A stretch of DNA of 64,000 nt from Enterobacter sp. JBIWA008 (GCF_019968765.1 NZ_CP074149.1:3472001-3536000), one strand, 5' to 3'; positions 9,319 to 22,719 are shown, counted from the stretch's first letter. The notes: generated by a model from the letters alone, not told the origin. Numbers and translations: made by a program.

Positions 9319-10383
9319 CTACTTCTCTGCCACCGCCGGCACATCCGGCCATGCGTGGACCACGGCTTTAATCAGCGTCGCCAGTGGAATCGCAAAGAAT
9401 ACGCCCCAGAATCCCCACAGCCCGCCGAAAATGACAACGGATAAGATAATCACCAGCGGATGCAGGTTCACCGCTTCGGAAAACAGCACCGGCACCAGCA
9501 GGTTACCGTCCAGCCCCTGAATAATCAGGTACACCGCGAAGCAGCTCCAGAACTCTGTCCCCAGCCCAAACTGGAACAACGCGACCCCAACAACCGGAAT
9601 GGTCACCACAAACGCGCCGATGTACGGAATCAGGACCGACAGCCCCACCAGCACCGCCAGCAGCAGCGAGTAGTTCAGGCCGAAAATCAGGAAGCCAATC
9701 CAGGTGGCTACCCCCACGACAATCATCTCCAGCACCTTGCCGCGAATGTAGTTTGTGATCTGCTGGTTCATCTCTTCCCAAACCTGCCCTGCCAGCCCGC
9801 GGTTGCGTGGCAGAATACGGCGCACGGCGTTGAGCATCTGATCTTTATCTTTCACCAGGAAGAAGACCATCAGCGGCACGAGCACAAGGTAAACCGCCAG
9901 CGTCAGCAGTCCGACCAGCGAGGCCAGAGAGTACTTCACCACCGAATCTCCCATCGTCATGATGCGGGCGCGCATATTTTCGGCCATCGCGTCGATAATC
10001 CCGGCATCCATCAGGGCCGGGTAACGGCGCGGCAGCGTGGCGGCAAAATCAGAAAGCTTGTTCAGCATGCCGGGCATATCGCGAATAAGGTAGATCCCCT
10101 GCTGCCAGGCCACCGGCATCACCACAAAGGCCATTAACAGCAGGATGCCGACAAACAGCACCAGGACGATGCTGGTCGCCCAGCGACGGGAACAGCCGAT
10201 ATGTTCCAGGCGCGCCGTTGGCCACTCCAGCAGGTACGCCAGCACAATCGCCACCAGCAGGGGGGCGAGCAGGCCGCTGAAGAAGAACAGAATACCGAAC
10301 CCGGCAACCAGAATAACCAATAAAGCAATGGCTTCCGGGTCGCTGAACCGACGCCGGTACCACTGCATTAACATTTCGAGCAT
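9319..10383 (-). CDS. perM: PerM, AI-2E-type family permease
   Basis: This 354-residue polytopic inner-membrane protein belongs to the AI-2E transporter/UPF0118 family and is nearly identical to E. coli PerM (YfgO). It has about eight hydrophobic segments: a tight N-terminal pair around residues 17-50, a third at 65-90, and a cluster from about 150 to the C-terminus with the family-typical PYIGAFVVTIPVVGVALFQFG and GGLWGFWGVFFAIPLATL stretches. The transported substrate is not established. It is divergent from bepA; 221 bp separate the starts. Confidence 0.93.
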   Translation of the reverse strand: MLEMLMQWYRRRFSDPEAIALLVILVAGFGILFFFSGLLAPLLVAIVLAYLLEWPTARLEHIGCSRRWATSIVLVLFVGILLLMAFVVMPVAWQQGIYLIRDMPGMLNKLSDFAATLPRRYPALMDAGIIDAMAENMRARIMTMGDSVVKYSLASLVGLLTLAVYLVLVPLMVFFLVKDKDQMLNAVRRILPRNRGLAGQVWEEMNQQITNYIRGKVLEMIVVGVATWIGFLIFGLNYSLLLAVLVGLSVLIPYIGAFVVTIPVVGVALFQFGLGTEFWSCFAVYLIIQGLDGNLLVPVLFSEAVNLHPLVIILSVVIFGGLWGFWGVFFAIPLATLIKAVVHAWPDVPAVAEK

Positions 10384-10546
10384 ACAACCCTTCCCTGAAT
10401 CGAATGGCGGGAGTGAGACGGTGAATTGTATCTAACTGTCACAAAAAAGACTTTCGCTTTTTGTATCCCAATCGCAATCCGCAAAAGCCTGATGAATGGG
10501 ATTTTCTTCATGCTATAACACGGCTACACTCGCAGAGCAGCAGAGA

Positions 10547-10574
10547 TGAACGTTATGCCGGTTCATCGGTCAAA
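10547..10574 (+). promoter_or_regulatory. Candidate sigma-E promoter for bepA
   Basis: TGAACGT (10547-10553), a 16-base spacer and TCAAA (10570-10574) fit the sigma-E pattern GGAACTT-N16-TCAAA with two differences in the -35 element. It lies about 30 bp upstream of the bepA start. E. coli bepA (yfgC) is a known sigma-E regulon member, which supports the call. Confidence 0.6.
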
Positions 10575-10604
10575 TTAGCACATCCAACATACAGGACAGT
10601 GGTT

Positions 10605-12068
10605 ATGTTCAGGCAGTTGAGAAAAACACTGGTTGCAACACTGATTGCCGCGGTGACGGTCGGTCAGGTGTTGCCCGCTTTTGCTGACTCGTCCGATTCA
10701 TTGCCGGACATGGGCACCACAGCAGGAAGCACGCTCTCTATTGGGCAAGAGATGCAAATGGGGGATTACTATGTTCGCCAGCTGCGCGGCAGCGCCCCGC
10801 TCATTAACGACCCTTTGCTGGTACAGTACATTAACGGGCTGGGGATGCGTCTGGTTTCGCACGCCGACTCGGTAAAAACGCCCTTCCACTTCTATTTAAT
10901 CAATAATGACGAAATCAACGCCTTCGCCTTCTTTGGCGGTAACGTGGTGCTGCATTCGGCGTTATTCCGTTATTCCGACAACGAAAGCCAGCTGGCCTCG
11001 GTAATGGCGCACGAAATTTCGCACGTCACCCAGCGCCACCTGGCGCGCGCCATGGAAGACCAGAAACGTAACGCTCCCCTCACCTGGGTGGGCGCGCTGG
11101 GCTCGATTCTGCTGGCGATGGCCAGCCCGCAGGCCGGGATGGCGGCCCTGACCGGTACGCTGGCGGGAACGCGCCAGGGGATGATCAGCTTTACCCAACA
11201 AAACGAACAAGAAGCAGACCGCATCGGGATTCAGGTGCTGCAGCGTTCGGGCTTTGACCCGCAGGCCATGCCGAGTTTTCTGGAAAAACTGCTCGATCAG
11301 GCGCGTTACTCTTCCCGTCCGCCGGAAATTCTGCTGACCCACCCGCTGCCGGAAAGCCGTCTGTCGGACGCGCGTAACCGTGCCAACCAGATGCGTCCGG
11401 TCGTGGTCCAGTCTTCGCAGGATTTCTACATGGCAAAAGTGAGAACGCTTGGGATGTACAATTCCGGACGTAACCAGCTCACCAGTGACCTGCTGGATAC
11501 CCTGGCGAAAGGCAACGTGCGCGAGAAAAACGCCGCGCAGTATGGTCAGGCGCTCCAGGCGATGGAAGCCAGCAAATACGACGAGGCGCGTAAAGCGCTG
11601 CAGCCGCTTCTGGCGGCCGACCCGAATAACCCGTGGTACCTCGATCTGTCGACGGATATCGATTTGGGGCAGAAGAAAACGGCCGATGCGATTAACCGCC
11701 TGAAAGGGGCGAAAGACGTCCGTACCAATCCGGTGCTGCAGCTTAACCTGGCGAATGCTTACTTACAGGGTGGTCAGCCCGGCGAAGCGGCAACCATTCT
11801 GAACCGCTACACCTTTAACAATAAAGACGATCAAAACGGCTGGGACCTGCTCGCTCAGGCGGAAGCCCAGCTCGGCAACCGCGATCAGGAACTGGCGGCG
11901 CGTGCCGAAGGTTTTGCCCTGGTGGGCCGCCTCGATCAGGCGATTTCCATGCTCAGCAGCGCCAGCGCGCAGGTCAAGCTCGGCAGCCTCCAGCAGGCCC
12001 GTTACGACGCGCGTATCGATCAGCTGCGCGGCCTGCAGCAGCGCTTTAAGCCGTACGAGAAGATGTAA
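10605..12068 (+). CDS. bepA: Periplasmic chaperone and M48 metalloprotease BepA
   Basis: BepA helps assemble LptD and other outer-membrane barrels and degrades stalled ones; it cooperates with the BAM complex. The 487-residue precursor has a cleavable signal peptide (cleavage after about AFA, residue 27). Its M48 domain carries the zinc motif HEISH at 136-140 and a third ligand region NEQEADRIG near residue 201. A C-terminal TPR domain runs from about 310 to the end. The ATG at 10605 gives a proper signal peptide and the E. coli length; the frame stays open upstream to 10461 with no conserved residues. yfgD follows 18 bp later. Confidence 0.96.
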   Translation: MFRQLRKTLVATLIAAVTVGQVLPAFADSSDSLPDMGTTAGSTLSIGQEMQMGDYYVRQLRGSAPLINDPLLVQYINGLGMRLVSHADSVKTPFHFYLINNDEINAFAFFGGNVVLHSALFRYSDNESQLASVMAHEISHVTQRHLARAMEDQKRNAPLTWVGALGSILLAMASPQAGMAALTGTLAGTRQGMISFTQQNEQEADRIGIQVLQRSGFDPQAMPSFLEKLLDQARYSSRPPEILLTHPLPESRLSDARNRANQMRPVVVQSSQDFYMAKVRTLGMYNSGRNQLTSDLLDTLAKGNVREKNAAQYGQALQAMEASKYDEARKALQPLLAADPNNPWYLDLSTDIDLGQKKTADAINRLKGAKDVRTNPVLQLNLANAYLQGGQPGEAATILNRYTFNNKDDQNGWDLLAQAEAQLGNRDQELAARAEGFALVGRLDQAISMLSSASAQVKLGSLQQARYDARIDQLRGLQQRFKPYEKM

Positions 12069-12086
12069 TAAAGGAGAATTCACGTC

Positions 12087-12443
12087 ATGACAGACGCCGT
12101 AAAAATCTATCACAACCCTCGCTGCTCCAAGAGCCGCGATACCCTGAGCCTGCTGAAGTCTAACGGCGTTGAGCCGGAGGTGGTGCTGTACCTTGACCCC
12201 CCACCTGACGCGCAAACCCTCCGCCAGCTGCTGCACATGCTGGGAATGGGCAGTGCAAGAGAGCTGATGCGCCAGAAAGAAGATCTGTATAAGTCGCTTA
12301 ACCTGGATGACAGCCGTCTCACCGAGGCTGAACTGGTCCAGGCGATGGTTGAAAATCCAAAGCTGATTGAGCGCCCGATTGTGGTGGCCAACGGCCAGGC
12401 GCGCATTGGACGTCCGCCGGAAGACGTGCTCGAGATCCTCTGA
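12087..12443 (+). CDS. yfgD: YfgD, ArsC-family glutaredoxin-dependent arsenate reductase-like protein
   Basis: This 118-residue ArsC-family protein has the active-site motif NPRCSKSR (Cys at position 13) and the C-terminal RPIVVANGQARIGRPPE typical of glutaredoxin-dependent arsenate reductases. It is the orthologue of E. coli YfgD. No arsenical pump or ArsR is nearby, so arsenate reduction in vivo is inferred only from the family. GGAG precedes the ATG at 12087; the gene is 18 bp after bepA and likely shares its transcript. Confidence 0.93.
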   Translation: MTDAVKIYHNPRCSKSRDTLSLLKSNGVEPEVVLYLDPPPDAQTLRQLLHMLGMGSARELMRQKEDLYKSLNLDDSRLTEAELVQAMVENPKLIERPIVVANGQARIGRPPEDVLEIL

Positions 12444-12450
12444 TTGTTTC

Positions 12451-12476
12451 GCCCGGTGGCGCTATGCTTGCCGGGC
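12451..12476. repeat. REP element between yfgD and hda
   Basis: GCCCGGTGGCGCT-ATGCTT-GCCGGGC has the canonical REP form (a GCC(G/T)G(A/G)TG(G/A)CG-type head with an imperfect palindrome). It lies between convergent genes. Confidence 0.78.
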
Positions 12477-12508
12477 CTGCAAAACCCGCAAGCCCCCCGG
12501 CAAAAAAC

Positions 12509-13210
12509 TCAAAGCTTGAGAATATCTTTCACAAACGGAATGGTCAGCTTGCGCTGGGCGGTAATGGAGGCGCGATCGAGCTGATCCAGCGTGTCGAACA
12601 GCGTGCGCATTTCGCGGTCCAGCCGCTTCAGCAGGAAACGGCCCACGTCTTCCGGCAGCTCAAATCCGCGCTGCTTTGCGCGCAGCTGTAGCGCCTGAAG
12701 CTTATCTTCATCCGACAGCGGCTGGAGCTTGTAAATTTGGCCCCAGTCCAGACGAGACGCCAGATCCGGCAGGCCCAGATTCAGCTGGCGAGGTGGACGA
12801 TCGCCGGTGATCAGCAGCCGGGTTTTGCCCGATTCCAGAATGCGGTTATAGAGGTTAAAGATCGCCATTTCCCACGGCTCATCCCCCGCCACGCATTCGA
12901 TGTTATCGATGCAGACCAGGGAGAGATGTTCCATTCCCTCAAGCACCTCAGGCACGAACCAGGTACGTTTATCCAGCGGCACGTAGCCTACCGCATCTCC
13001 GCGCGCCGAAAGCTCCGCGCAGGCGGCATGCAGAAGGTGGCTGCGCCCCGCGCCTTCGCGTGACCAGATATAGATGTATCCGCTGTGATCCTGGCGCAGC
13101 ACGTTTTGCAGTGCAGCCAGTAAAGAGGGGTTATCACCCGGCCAGAAACTCGCGAAAGTTTCGTCGTCAGGGAGATAGAGTGGCAGAGAGAGCTGTGCCG
13201 GTCCGTTCAG
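12509..13210 (-). CDS. hda: DnaA regulatory inactivator Hda (CTG start)
   Basis: Hda is a AAA+ protein that, bound to the DNA-loaded beta clamp, stimulates ATP hydrolysis by DnaA (RIDA) and limits replication initiation. From the CTG at 13210 the product is 233 residues, the E. coli length. It starts with the clamp-binding motif AQLSLPL, followed by FWPGDN, a Walker A-like loop ([11 protein letters not shown]), Walker B (VCIDNIE) and an arginine finger region (LASRLDWG). GAGG lies five bases before the CTG. The first conventional start, a GTG at 13102, would delete the clamp-binding motif. E. coli hda also uses CTG. uraA is 94 bp upstream on the same strand. Confidence 0.94.
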   Translation of the reverse strand: MNGPAQLSLPLYLPDDETFASFWPGDNPSLLAALQNVLRQDHSGYIYIWSREGAGRSHLLHAACAELSARGDAVGYVPLDKRTWFVPEVLEGMEHLSLVCIDNIECVAGDEPWEMAIFNLYNRILESGKTRLLITGDRPPRQLNLGLPDLASRLDWGQIYKLQPLSDEDKLQALQLRAKQRGFELPEDVGRFLLKRLDREMRTLFDTLDQLDRASITAQRKLTIPFVKDILKL

Positions 13211-13304
13211 AAGTACCTCAACCAGATCTTACATAAAATCGGAACGGAGTTTAGCACGGAACCTGCAAGGAGAGAACCGGGCGATCCCTCGCCCGTTAAT
13301 ACGA

Positions 13305-14594
13305 TCAATCTGACGCTTTTTGGCTGTCGTCCGCGTCCAGAATTTCTTCTTCCGGGCGGATGACCGAGATCAGCTTGAAGATCAGGCTCAGGCCCACGCC
13401 GACGATGGTCGCCAGCGCCATGCCTTTCAGCTCCGCCGCACCAATGTGTACCTTCGCACCGCTCACGCCGATGATCAGGATAACGGAAGTCAGGATCAGG
13501 TTTTGCGCCTTGCTGTAATCCACTTTGGATTCAATCAGCACGCGAATACCGGAGGCACCGATCACGCCGTACAGCAGCAGAGAAACGCCGCCCATCACCG
13601 GCACAGGAATGATCTGAATCGCTGCCGCCAGCTTGCCGACGCAGGAGAGCAGAATGGCGATGATCGCCGCACCGCCGATAACCCAGGTACTGTAGACGCG
13701 GGTAATCGCCATCACGCCGATGTTCTCACCGTAGGTGGTGTTTGGCGTGGAGCCAAAGAATCCGGAGATGATGGTGGAGAAGCCGTTCGCAAACATGGAA
13801 CGGTGCAGCCCCGGGTCGCGGATTAAATCGCGCTTAACGATGTTCGCCGTCACCACCAGGTGGCCGACGTGCTCCGCAATCACCACCAGCGCCGCAGGCA
13901 GAATGGTGAAGATCGCAAACCATTCGAAGCGAGGGGTGTAGAAGGTTGGCAGCGCAAACCAGTGAGCCTGAGCAATCGGGGTGGTGTCCACCACGCCCAT
14001 CGCGAAGGAGAGCGCATAGCCCGCCAGCACGCCGATCAGAATCGGGATAATCGCCATAAAGCCGCGGAACAGCACGGAGCCAAACACCGTTACGCCCAGC
14101 GTTACCAGCGAAATGATAATGGTTTTGGAATCCGGTGACTGGCCGTCAGCGGGCAGCAGACCAGCCATATTCGCCGCGACGCCCGCCAGCTCAAGACCGA
14201 TGACGGCAACGATTGCGCCCATCGCCGCAGGGGGGAACATCACGTCCAGCCAGCCGGTACCGGCTTTCTTCACAATGAAGGACACCACGCAGAACAGGAC
14301 GCCACACATGATAAAGCCGCCCAGCGCGACTTCATAACCCAGCGGCAGCAGCAGTAACACCGGCGAGATAAAGGCGAAACTCGACCCGAGATACGCCGGG
14401 ATTTTTCCTTTACAGATAAAGAGGTACAGCAGCGTACCAATGCCGTTGAACAGCAGCACGGTAGCCGGGTTAATGTGGAACAGGATTGGCACCAGCACGG
14501 TTGCGCCAAACATGGCGAACAGGTGCTGCAAACTAAGCGGGATAGTCTGTAAAAGCGGCGGTCTTTCACTCACCCCGATAGCACGGCGCGTCAT
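13305..14594 (-). CDS. uraA: Uracil:H+ symporter UraA
   Basis: UraA is an inner-membrane NCS2-family proton symporter that takes up uracil at low concentration. The 429-residue protein has 14 hydrophobic segments. Key family motifs are visible: AEHVGHLVVT with the conserved uracil-binding Glu, and GSTPNTTYGENIGVMAITRVYS with the second Glu. It is the E. coli orthologue. The gene follows upp, which turns imported uracil into UMP; a terminator/attenuator hairpin lies in the gap. Confidence 0.97.
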   Translation of the reverse strand: MTRRAIGVSERPPLLQTIPLSLQHLFAMFGATVLVPILFHINPATVLLFNGIGTLLYLFICKGKIPAYLGSSFAFISPVLLLLPLGYEVALGGFIMCGVLFCVVSFIVKKAGTGWLDVMFPPAAMGAIVAVIGLELAGVAANMAGLLPADGQSPDSKTIIISLVTLGVTVFGSVLFRGFMAIIPILIGVLAGYALSFAMGVVDTTPIAQAHWFALPTFYTPRFEWFAIFTILPAALVVIAEHVGHLVVTANIVKRDLIRDPGLHRSMFANGFSTIISGFFGSTPNTTYGENIGVMAITRVYSTWVIGGAAIIAILLSCVGKLAAAIQIIPVPVMGGVSLLLYGVIGASGIRVLIESKVDYSKAQNLILTSVILIIGVSGAKVHIGAAELKGMALATIVGVGLSLIFKLISVIRPEEEILDADDSQKASD

Positions 14595-14635
14595 AGTGTT
14601 TTCCTCTGAGTAGTATTGTTGTTGGTGTTTTATTC

Positions 14636-14665
14636 AAAAAAAAGCCGACTATCAAAGTCGGCTTA
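14636..14665 (-). terminator. Terminator/attenuator between upp and uraA
   Basis: On the minus strand GCCGACT-TTGAT-AGTCGGC is followed by eight Ts. It lies between the upp stop and the uraA start, so upp transcripts will partly end here and uraA is expressed by read-through. Confidence 0.85.
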
Positions 14666-14680
14666 TTTATCGTTATTCGA

Positions 14681-15307
14681 TTATTTCGTACCAAAGATCT
14701 TATCGCCGGCATCGCCGAGCCCCGGGATGATGTACCCGTGCTCGTTCAGGCCCTGGTCGATGGAGGCGGTATACAGCTCAACGTCCGGGTGCGCTTTTTC
14801 CAGCGCCGCGATCCCTTCCGGAGCAGCAACCAGTACCAGCACCTTAATGCTGTTACAGCCCGCGTTTTTCAGCAGGTCGATGGTAGCGATCATAGAGCCA
14901 CCGGTCGCGAGCATTGGGTCAACTACCAGCGCCATACGCTCGTCGATGTTAGACACCAGCTTCTGGAAGTAAGGTACCGGCTCAAGGGTTTCTTCGTTAC
15001 GGTAGATTCCAACCACGCTGATACGCGCGCTTGGCACGTGCTCCAGCACGCCTTCCATCATGCCGAGACCGGCACGCAGGATTGGCACCACGGTAATTTT
15101 CTTACCTTTGATCTGCTCAACCTGCACCGGGCCGTTCCAGCCTTCGATGGTGACTTTTTCTGTTTCCAGATCAGAGGTCGCTTCGTAGGTCAGCAGGCTG
15201 CCGACTTCAGATGCCAGTTCGCGAAAACGCTTCGTGCTGATGTCATGCTCACGCATCAGGCCCAACTTGTGTTTAACGAGTGGGTGTTTCACTTCCACAA
15301 TCTTCAT
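14681..15307 (-). CDS. upp: Uracil phosphoribosyltransferase
   Basis: Upp makes UMP from uracil and PRPP, the pyrimidine salvage step fed by UraA. The 208-residue product equals the E. coli length. The PRPP-binding loop is [10 protein letters not shown], and the C-terminal uracil-binding region is [23 protein letters not shown]. The ATG at 15307 follows AGGAG nine bases upstream; the frame remains open for 32 further codons without family similarity. Confidence 0.98.
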   Translation of the reverse strand: MKIVEVKHPLVKHKLGLMREHDISTKRFRELASEVGSLLTYEATSDLETEKVTIEGWNGPVQVEQIKGKKITVVPILRAGLGMMEGVLEHVPSARISVVGIYRNEETLEPVPYFQKLVSNIDERMALVVDPMLATGGSMIATIDLLKNAGCNSIKVLVLVAAPEGIAALEKAHPDVELYTASIDQGLNEHGYIIPGLGDAGDKIFGTK

Positions 15308-15389
15308 TCTCTTTCTCCTCTGAGGTGGCGTCCGCAAAAAAATCGCGGGATTATACCGCTTTTTTCGGATTAGGCCATACCCATGTTGC

Positions 15390-15403
15390 TTGACGTATAT
15401 CAA
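15390..15403. promoter_or_regulatory. FNR-like box upstream of upp
   Basis: TTGACGTATATCAA matches the FNR consensus TTGAT-N4-ATCAA at nine of ten defined positions. It is centred about 89 bp upstream of the upp ATG and about 26 bp after the end of the neighbouring terminator. Function is inferred from the motif only. Confidence 0.45.
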
Positions 15404-15421
15404 GCAAAGTGATTTAGAGAC

Positions 15422-15446
15422 AAAAAACCGGAGGCGAGACTCCGGC
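15422..15446 (-). terminator. Rho-independent terminator of the glucosidase gene
   Basis: On the minus strand CCGGAG-TCTCGC-CTCCGG is followed by TTTTTTG. It lies downstream of the glucosidase gene, beyond the REP pair. Confidence 0.85.
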
Positions 15447-15461
15447 TTGGGTGCGGGTTCT

Positions 15462-15530
15462 GCCCGGTGGCGCTGCGCTTACGCGGGCCTACGTGTAGTG
15501 TAGGTCGGGTAAGCGTTAGCGCCACCCGAC
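15462..15530. repeat. BIME: two inverted REP elements
   Basis: The first REP is at 15462-15488 (GCCCGGTGGCGCT...GCGGGC) and the second, in inverted orientation, at 15504-15530 (GTCGGGTAAGCG...CGCCACCCGAC). Together they form a classic two-unit BIME directly after the glucosidase stop codon. Confidence 0.85.
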
Positions 15531-15532
15531 AA

Positions 15533-17002
<1,470 letters not shown>

Positions 17003-17007
17003 TTACA

Positions 17008-17019
17008 GAAACCGGTTTC
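17008..17019. promoter_or_regulatory. LacI/GalR-family operator, proximal copy
   Basis: GAAACCGGTTTC is a perfect 12-bp palindrome 45 bp upstream of the glucosidase ATG, flanked by CA and A (CAGAAACCGGTTTCA). The core equals the published E. coli AscG recognition core (TGAAACCGGTTTCA). Confidence 0.8.
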
Positions 17020-17064
17020 AGTTCGATGATGTGCAAAGGGAATAGCTGTTGCAAGCAGTTCTCA

Positions 17065-17076
17065 GAAACCGGTTTC
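17065..17076. promoter_or_regulatory. LacI/GalR-family operator, distal copy
   Basis: This is a second identical GAAACCGGTTTC palindrome with the same CA...A flanks, 57 bp centre to centre from the proximal copy. Paired operators at this spacing suit repression by looping or by occupying both sides of the promoter between them. Confidence 0.8.
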
Positions 17077-17152
17077 ATTTTCGTGAACAGAGTCAAGTTT
17101 GGCTGCATTCACGGGGTACACAGAAAAAAAGATCCCCACGTCCAGAATAGGC

Positions 17153-17168
17153 TCGCAAACGTTTGCCT
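17153..17168. promoter_or_regulatory. PurR operator upstream of purM
   Basis: TCGCAAACGTTTGCCT has the perfect core GCAAACGTTTGC and lies about 62 bp upstream of the purM start, where E. coli purMN has its PurR site. Confidence 0.88.
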
Positions 17169-17226
17169 GGACTGTTAGAATTGCGCCGATTTTTCTTACT
17201 AGCTATGCAATCGCGTGGGGATTTAA

Positions 17227-18905
<1,679 letters not shown>

Positions 18906-18913
18906 TTGGTTAT

Positions 18914-18942
18914 GTCGGGTGGCGCTGCTGCGCTTACCCGAC
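18914..18942. repeat. REP element after purN
   Basis: GTCGGGTGGCGCT-GCT-GCGCTTACCCGAC is a REP palindrome nine bases after the purN stop. No separate T-tract terminator is visible before ppk. Confidence 0.8.
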
Positions 18943-19112
18943 CTGTACATTGCATTACCCGATATTCCCTTCTCCAACCTTCTAAAATCCCCAACAAAAA
19001 AAATAACTGTCATACTTTTCTGGCACTGTTGGACATATCGTGGAAATGCTCGCCATAATAAGGACGAGACGGATTTACCACGTCCTGTGATTGAACTGGA
19101 GTGTGAGCTGTA

Positions 19113-21173
19113 ATGGGTCAGGAAAAGTTATATATCGAGAAAGAGCTAAGCTGGTTAGCATTCAACGAACGTGTACTCCAGGAAGCGGCAGACAAAAGTA
19201 ACCCGCTGATCGAGCGCATGCGTTTTTTGGGCATTTATTCCAACAACCTGGATGAGTTCTACAAGGTTCGCTTTGCCGAGCTGAAAAGACGCATCATCAT
19301 CAGCGAAGAACAGGGCTTAAACTCGCACTCGCGGCATCTGCTGGGCAAAATCCAGTCCCGCGTGCTGAAAGCCGATCAGGAATTTGACGGCCTGTATAAC
19401 GAACTGCTGCTGGAGATGGCGCGCAATCAAATCTTCCTGATTAACGAACGTCAGCTTTCCGTTAACCAACAAAACTGGCTGCGCCACTACTTCAAACACT
19501 ATCTGCGCCAGCACATTACCCCGATTCTGATCAACCGCGAAACCGATCTGGTACAGTTCCTGAAGGATGATTACACCTACCTGGCGGTGGAAATTATTCG
19601 CGGTGAATCCATCCGTTACGCACTGCTGGAGATCCCGTCCGACAAGGTGCCGCGCTTTGTGAACCTGCCGCCGGAAACCCCGCGCAGACGCAAGCCGATG
19701 ATCCTGCTGGACAACATCCTGCGCTACTGTCTGGACGACATCTTCAAAGGCTTTTTCGATTACGATGCGTTAAACGCCTACTCGATGAAGATGACCCGTG
19801 ACGCCGAATATGACCTGGTGCACGAGATGGAAGCCAGCCTGATGGAGCTGATGTCCTCCAGCCTGAAACAGCGCCTGACGGCCGAGCCGGTGCGCTTTGT
19901 CTATCAGCGCGATATGCCGGACGCCATGGTGGAGATGCTGCGCGAGAAACTGACCATTTCGCGCTATGACTCCATCGTTCCGGGTGGCCGTTACCACAAC
20001 TTTAAAGACTTTATTGGCTTCCCTAATGTCGGCAAAGCCAATCTGGTGAACAAGCCGCTGCCGCGCCTGCGCCATCTGTGGTTCGATAAATTCCGCAACG
20101 GATTCGACGCCATCCGCGAACGCGACGTCCTGCTCTACTATCCGTATCATACGTTTGAGCACGTGCTGGAACTGCTGCGTCAGGCCTCGTTCGATCCGAG
20201 CGTGCTGGCGATCAAAATCAACATCTACCGCGTGGCAAAAGATTCTCGCATCATCGACGCGATGATCCATGCGGCGCACAACGCCAAAAAAGTCACCGTG
20301 GTGGTTGAGCTGCAGGCGCGCTTCGACGAAGAGGCCAACATTCACTGGGCGCGCCGTCTGACGGAAGCCGGTGTGCACGTCATCTTCTCCGCGCCGGGGC
20401 TGAAAATTCACGCCAAGCTGTTCCTCATCTCCCGTAAAGAGGGTGACGATGTGGTGCGTTATGCCCACATCGGTACCGGGAACTTTAACGAGAAAACCGC
20501 GCGAATTTATACCGACTACTCGCTCTTAACCGCCGACGCCCGCATCACTAACGAAGTGCGCCGTGTCTTTAACTTTATCGAAAACCCGTACCGTCCGGTG
20601 AGCTTCGACTATCTGCTGGTCTCGCCGCAGAACTCGCGCCGCCTGCTGTACGATATGATCGATAAAGAGATCGCCAATGCCCAGAAAGGACTGTCGTCCG
20701 GCATCACGCTGAAGTTAAACAACCTTGTTGATAAAGGACTGGTGGACAGGCTGTATGCGGCGTCCAGCTCCGGCGTACCGGTTAACCTGCTGATCCGCGG
20801 CATGTGCTCGCTGATCCCGGAACTGGAAGGCATCAGCGACAATATTCGCGTGATCAGCATCGTTGACCGTTACCTGGAACACGATCGGATCTATATTTTT
20901 GATAATGCGGGTGACAAACAGGTCTATCTCTCTTCGGCAGACTGGATGACGCGCAATATTGACTACCGTATTGAAGTCGCGGCGCCGCTGCTGGATCCGC
21001 GTCTGAAGCAGCAGATCCTCGACATCATCGAGATTCTGTTCAGCGATACCGTGAAAGCACGCTATATCGACAAAGAACTCAGTAACCGCTATGTACCGCG
21101 TGGCAACCGCCGCAAAGTGCGGTCACAACTGGCGATTTATGACTATATCAAATCACTCGAGCAACCCGATTAA
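19113..21173 (+). CDS. ppk: Polyphosphate kinase PPK1
   Basis: PPK1 reversibly polymerises the gamma-phosphate of ATP into inorganic polyphosphate; it is peripheral on the membrane and supports stress survival. The 686-residue protein has the four-domain PPK1 layout: N-terminal [16 protein letters not shown], a head domain, and two phospholipase D-like catalytic domains. The autophosphorylated His lies in the [11 protein letters not shown] motif, and a second conserved His is in [18 protein letters not shown] lies 12 bases before the ATG. ppx follows 3 bp after the stop, giving the usual ppk-ppx operon. Confidence 0.97.
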   Translation: MGQEKLYIEKELSWLAFNERVLQEAADKSNPLIERMRFLGIYSNNLDEFYKVRFAELKRRIIISEEQGLNSHSRHLLGKIQSRVLKADQEFDGLYNELLLEMARNQIFLINERQLSVNQQNWLRHYFKHYLRQHITPILINRETDLVQFLKDDYTYLAVEIIRGESIRYALLEIPSDKVPRFVNLPPETPRRRKPMILLDNILRYCLDDIFKGFFDYDALNAYSMKMTRDAEYDLVHEMEASLMELMSSSLKQRLTAEPVRFVYQRDMPDAMVEMLREKLTISRYDSIVPGGRYHNFKDFIGFPNVGKANLVNKPLPRLRHLWFDKFRNGFDAIRERDVLLYYPYHTFEHVLELLRQASFDPSVLAIKINIYRVAKDSRIIDAMIHAAHNAKKVTVVVELQARFDEEANIHWARRLTEAGVHVIFSAPGLKIHAKLFLISRKEGDDVVRYAHIGTGNFNEKTARIYTDYSLLTADARITNEVRRVFNFIENPYRPVSFDYLLVSPQNSRRLLYDMIDKEIANAQKGLSSGITLKLNNLVDKGLVDRLYAASSSGVPVNLLIRGMCSLIPELEGISDNIRVISIVDRYLEHDRIYIFDNAGDKQVYLSSADWMTRNIDYRIEVAAPLLDPRLKQQILDIIEILFSDTVKARYIDKELSNRYVPRGNRRKVRSQLAIYDYIKSLEQPD

Positions 21174-21176
21174 CCT

Positions 21177-22715
21177 ATGCCGATAAATGATAAGACCCCA
21201 CGCCCGCAGGAATTCGCCGCGGTCGACCTTGGCTCTAACAGTTTCCACATGGTCATCGCCCGTGAGGTGGATGGCGCGCTGCAGATCATCGGTCGTCTGA
21301 AGCAGCGCGTACACCTGGCGGATGGTCTTGATGAACGTAGCATGCTCAGCGAAGAAGCGATGGAGCGTGGGTTAAACTGCCTGTCGCTGTTTGCTGAACG
21401 CCTGCAGGGCTTCTCGCCCTCCAGCGTGTGCATCGTGGGCACCCACACCCTGCGCCAGGCGCTGAACGCGCCGGAGTTCCTCAAGCGGGCCGAAAAAGTG
21501 ATCCCCTACCCGATTGAGATCATCTCCGGCAACGAGGAAGCGCGTCTGATCTTCATGGGCGTCGAGCACACCCAGCCGGAAAAAGGGCGCAAGCTGGTTG
21601 TCGATATCGGCGGCGGCTCTACGGAGCTGGTGATCGGCGAAGATTTTGAGCCACGCCTGGTGGAAAGCCGCCGTATGGGCTGCGTCAGCTTCGCGCAGAT
21701 GTATTTCCCGGGCGGCACCATCACCCGCGAGAACTTCCAGCGTGCGCGTATGGCGGCCGTTCAGAAGCTGGAAAACCTGGCCTGGCAGTACCGTATTCAG
21801 GGCTGGAACGTGGCGCTGGGCGCATCCGGCTCGATTAAAGCCGCGCATGAAGTGCTGCTGGCGATGGGTGAAAAAGACGGGATTATTACCCCTGAACGCC
21901 TGGCTCTGCTCACCGAAGAAGTGCTGAAGCATAAAAGCTTCGACGCCCTGAGCCTGCCGGGCCTGTCCGATGAGCGGAAATCAGTTTTCGTTCCGGGGCT
22001 TGCGATCCTGTGCGGCGTGTTTGATGCGCTGGCGATTAAGGAGCTGCGCCTTTCCGACGGCGCGCTGCGTGAAGGCGTACTGTATGAGATGGAAGGCCGC
22101 TTCCGCCATCAGGATATCCGCAGCCGCACCGCGCAAAGCCTGGCCAACCAGTACAACATCGATCGCGAACAGGCGAAGCGCGTGCTGGAAACCACGGTGC
22201 AGATGTACGAACAGTGGGAGGAGCAGAATCCTAAGCTCGCGCACCCGCAGCTTGCCGCGCTGTTGAAATGGGCCGCGATGCTGCACGAGGTGGGGCTGAA
22301 CATCAACCACAGCGGGATGCACCGCCATTCGGCCTACATTCTGCAAAACAGCGATCTGCCTGGCTTCAACCAGGAGCAGCAAACCATGATGGCGACCCTG
22401 GTGCGTTATCACCGTAAAGCCATCAAGCTCGACGATCTGCCGCGCTTCACGCTGTTCAAGAAAAAACAGTTCCTGCCGCTTATTCAGCTGCTGCGTCTGG
22501 GCGTGCTGCTCAATAATCAGCGCCAGGCCACCACCACGCCGCCCACGCTGAAGCTTAAAACCGACGACCATCACTGGACGCTGAGCTTCCCGCACGACTG
22601 GTTCAGCCAGAACGCGCTGGTCCTGCTGGACCTGGAAAAAGAGCAACAGTACTGGGAAGCCGTCACCGGCTGGCTGCTCAAAATTGAAGAAGAGAGCGCC
22701 GACGTCGCAGCCTAA
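21177..22715 (+). CDS. ppx: Exopolyphosphatase
   Basis: Ppx removes terminal phosphates from long polyphosphate and also hydrolyses pppGpp to ppGpp. The 512-residue protein has the ASKHA fold: phosphate-1 loop [15 protein letters not shown], phosphate-2 motif [14 protein letters not shown] with its catalytic Glu region, then a C-terminal HD-type helical domain. It is the partner and antagonist of ppk in the same operon. It converges with pdeA; the two stop codons are only four bases apart. Confidence 0.97.
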   Translation: MPINDKTPRPQEFAAVDLGSNSFHMVIAREVDGALQIIGRLKQRVHLADGLDERSMLSEEAMERGLNCLSLFAERLQGFSPSSVCIVGTHTLRQALNAPEFLKRAEKVIPYPIEIISGNEEARLIFMGVEHTQPEKGRKLVVDIGGGSTELVIGEDFEPRLVESRRMGCVSFAQMYFPGGTITRENFQRARMAAVQKLENLAWQYRIQGWNVALGASGSIKAAHEVLLAMGEKDGIITPERLALLTEEVLKHKSFDALSLPGLSDERKSVFVPGLAILCGVFDALAIKELRLSDGALREGVLYEMEGRFRHQDIRSRTAQSLANQYNIDREQAKRVLETTVQMYEQWEEQNPKLAHPQLAALLKWAAMLHEVGLNINHSGMHRHSAYILQNSDLPGFNQEQQTMMATLVRYHRKAIKLDDLPRFTLFKKKQFLPLIQLLRLGVLLNNQRQATTTPPTLKLKTDDHHWTLSFPHDWFSQNALVLLDLEKEQQYWEAVTGWLLKIEEESADVAA

Positions 22716-22719
22716 CGGC

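Noticed and set aside
19007..19026. PhoB box before ppk (CTGTCAT ... CTGGCAC)
   Set aside because: One half-site is exact, but the two repeats are 13 bp apart instead of the 11 bp required by PhoB, and the second is degenerate. Pho control of ppk is plausible but not supported here.
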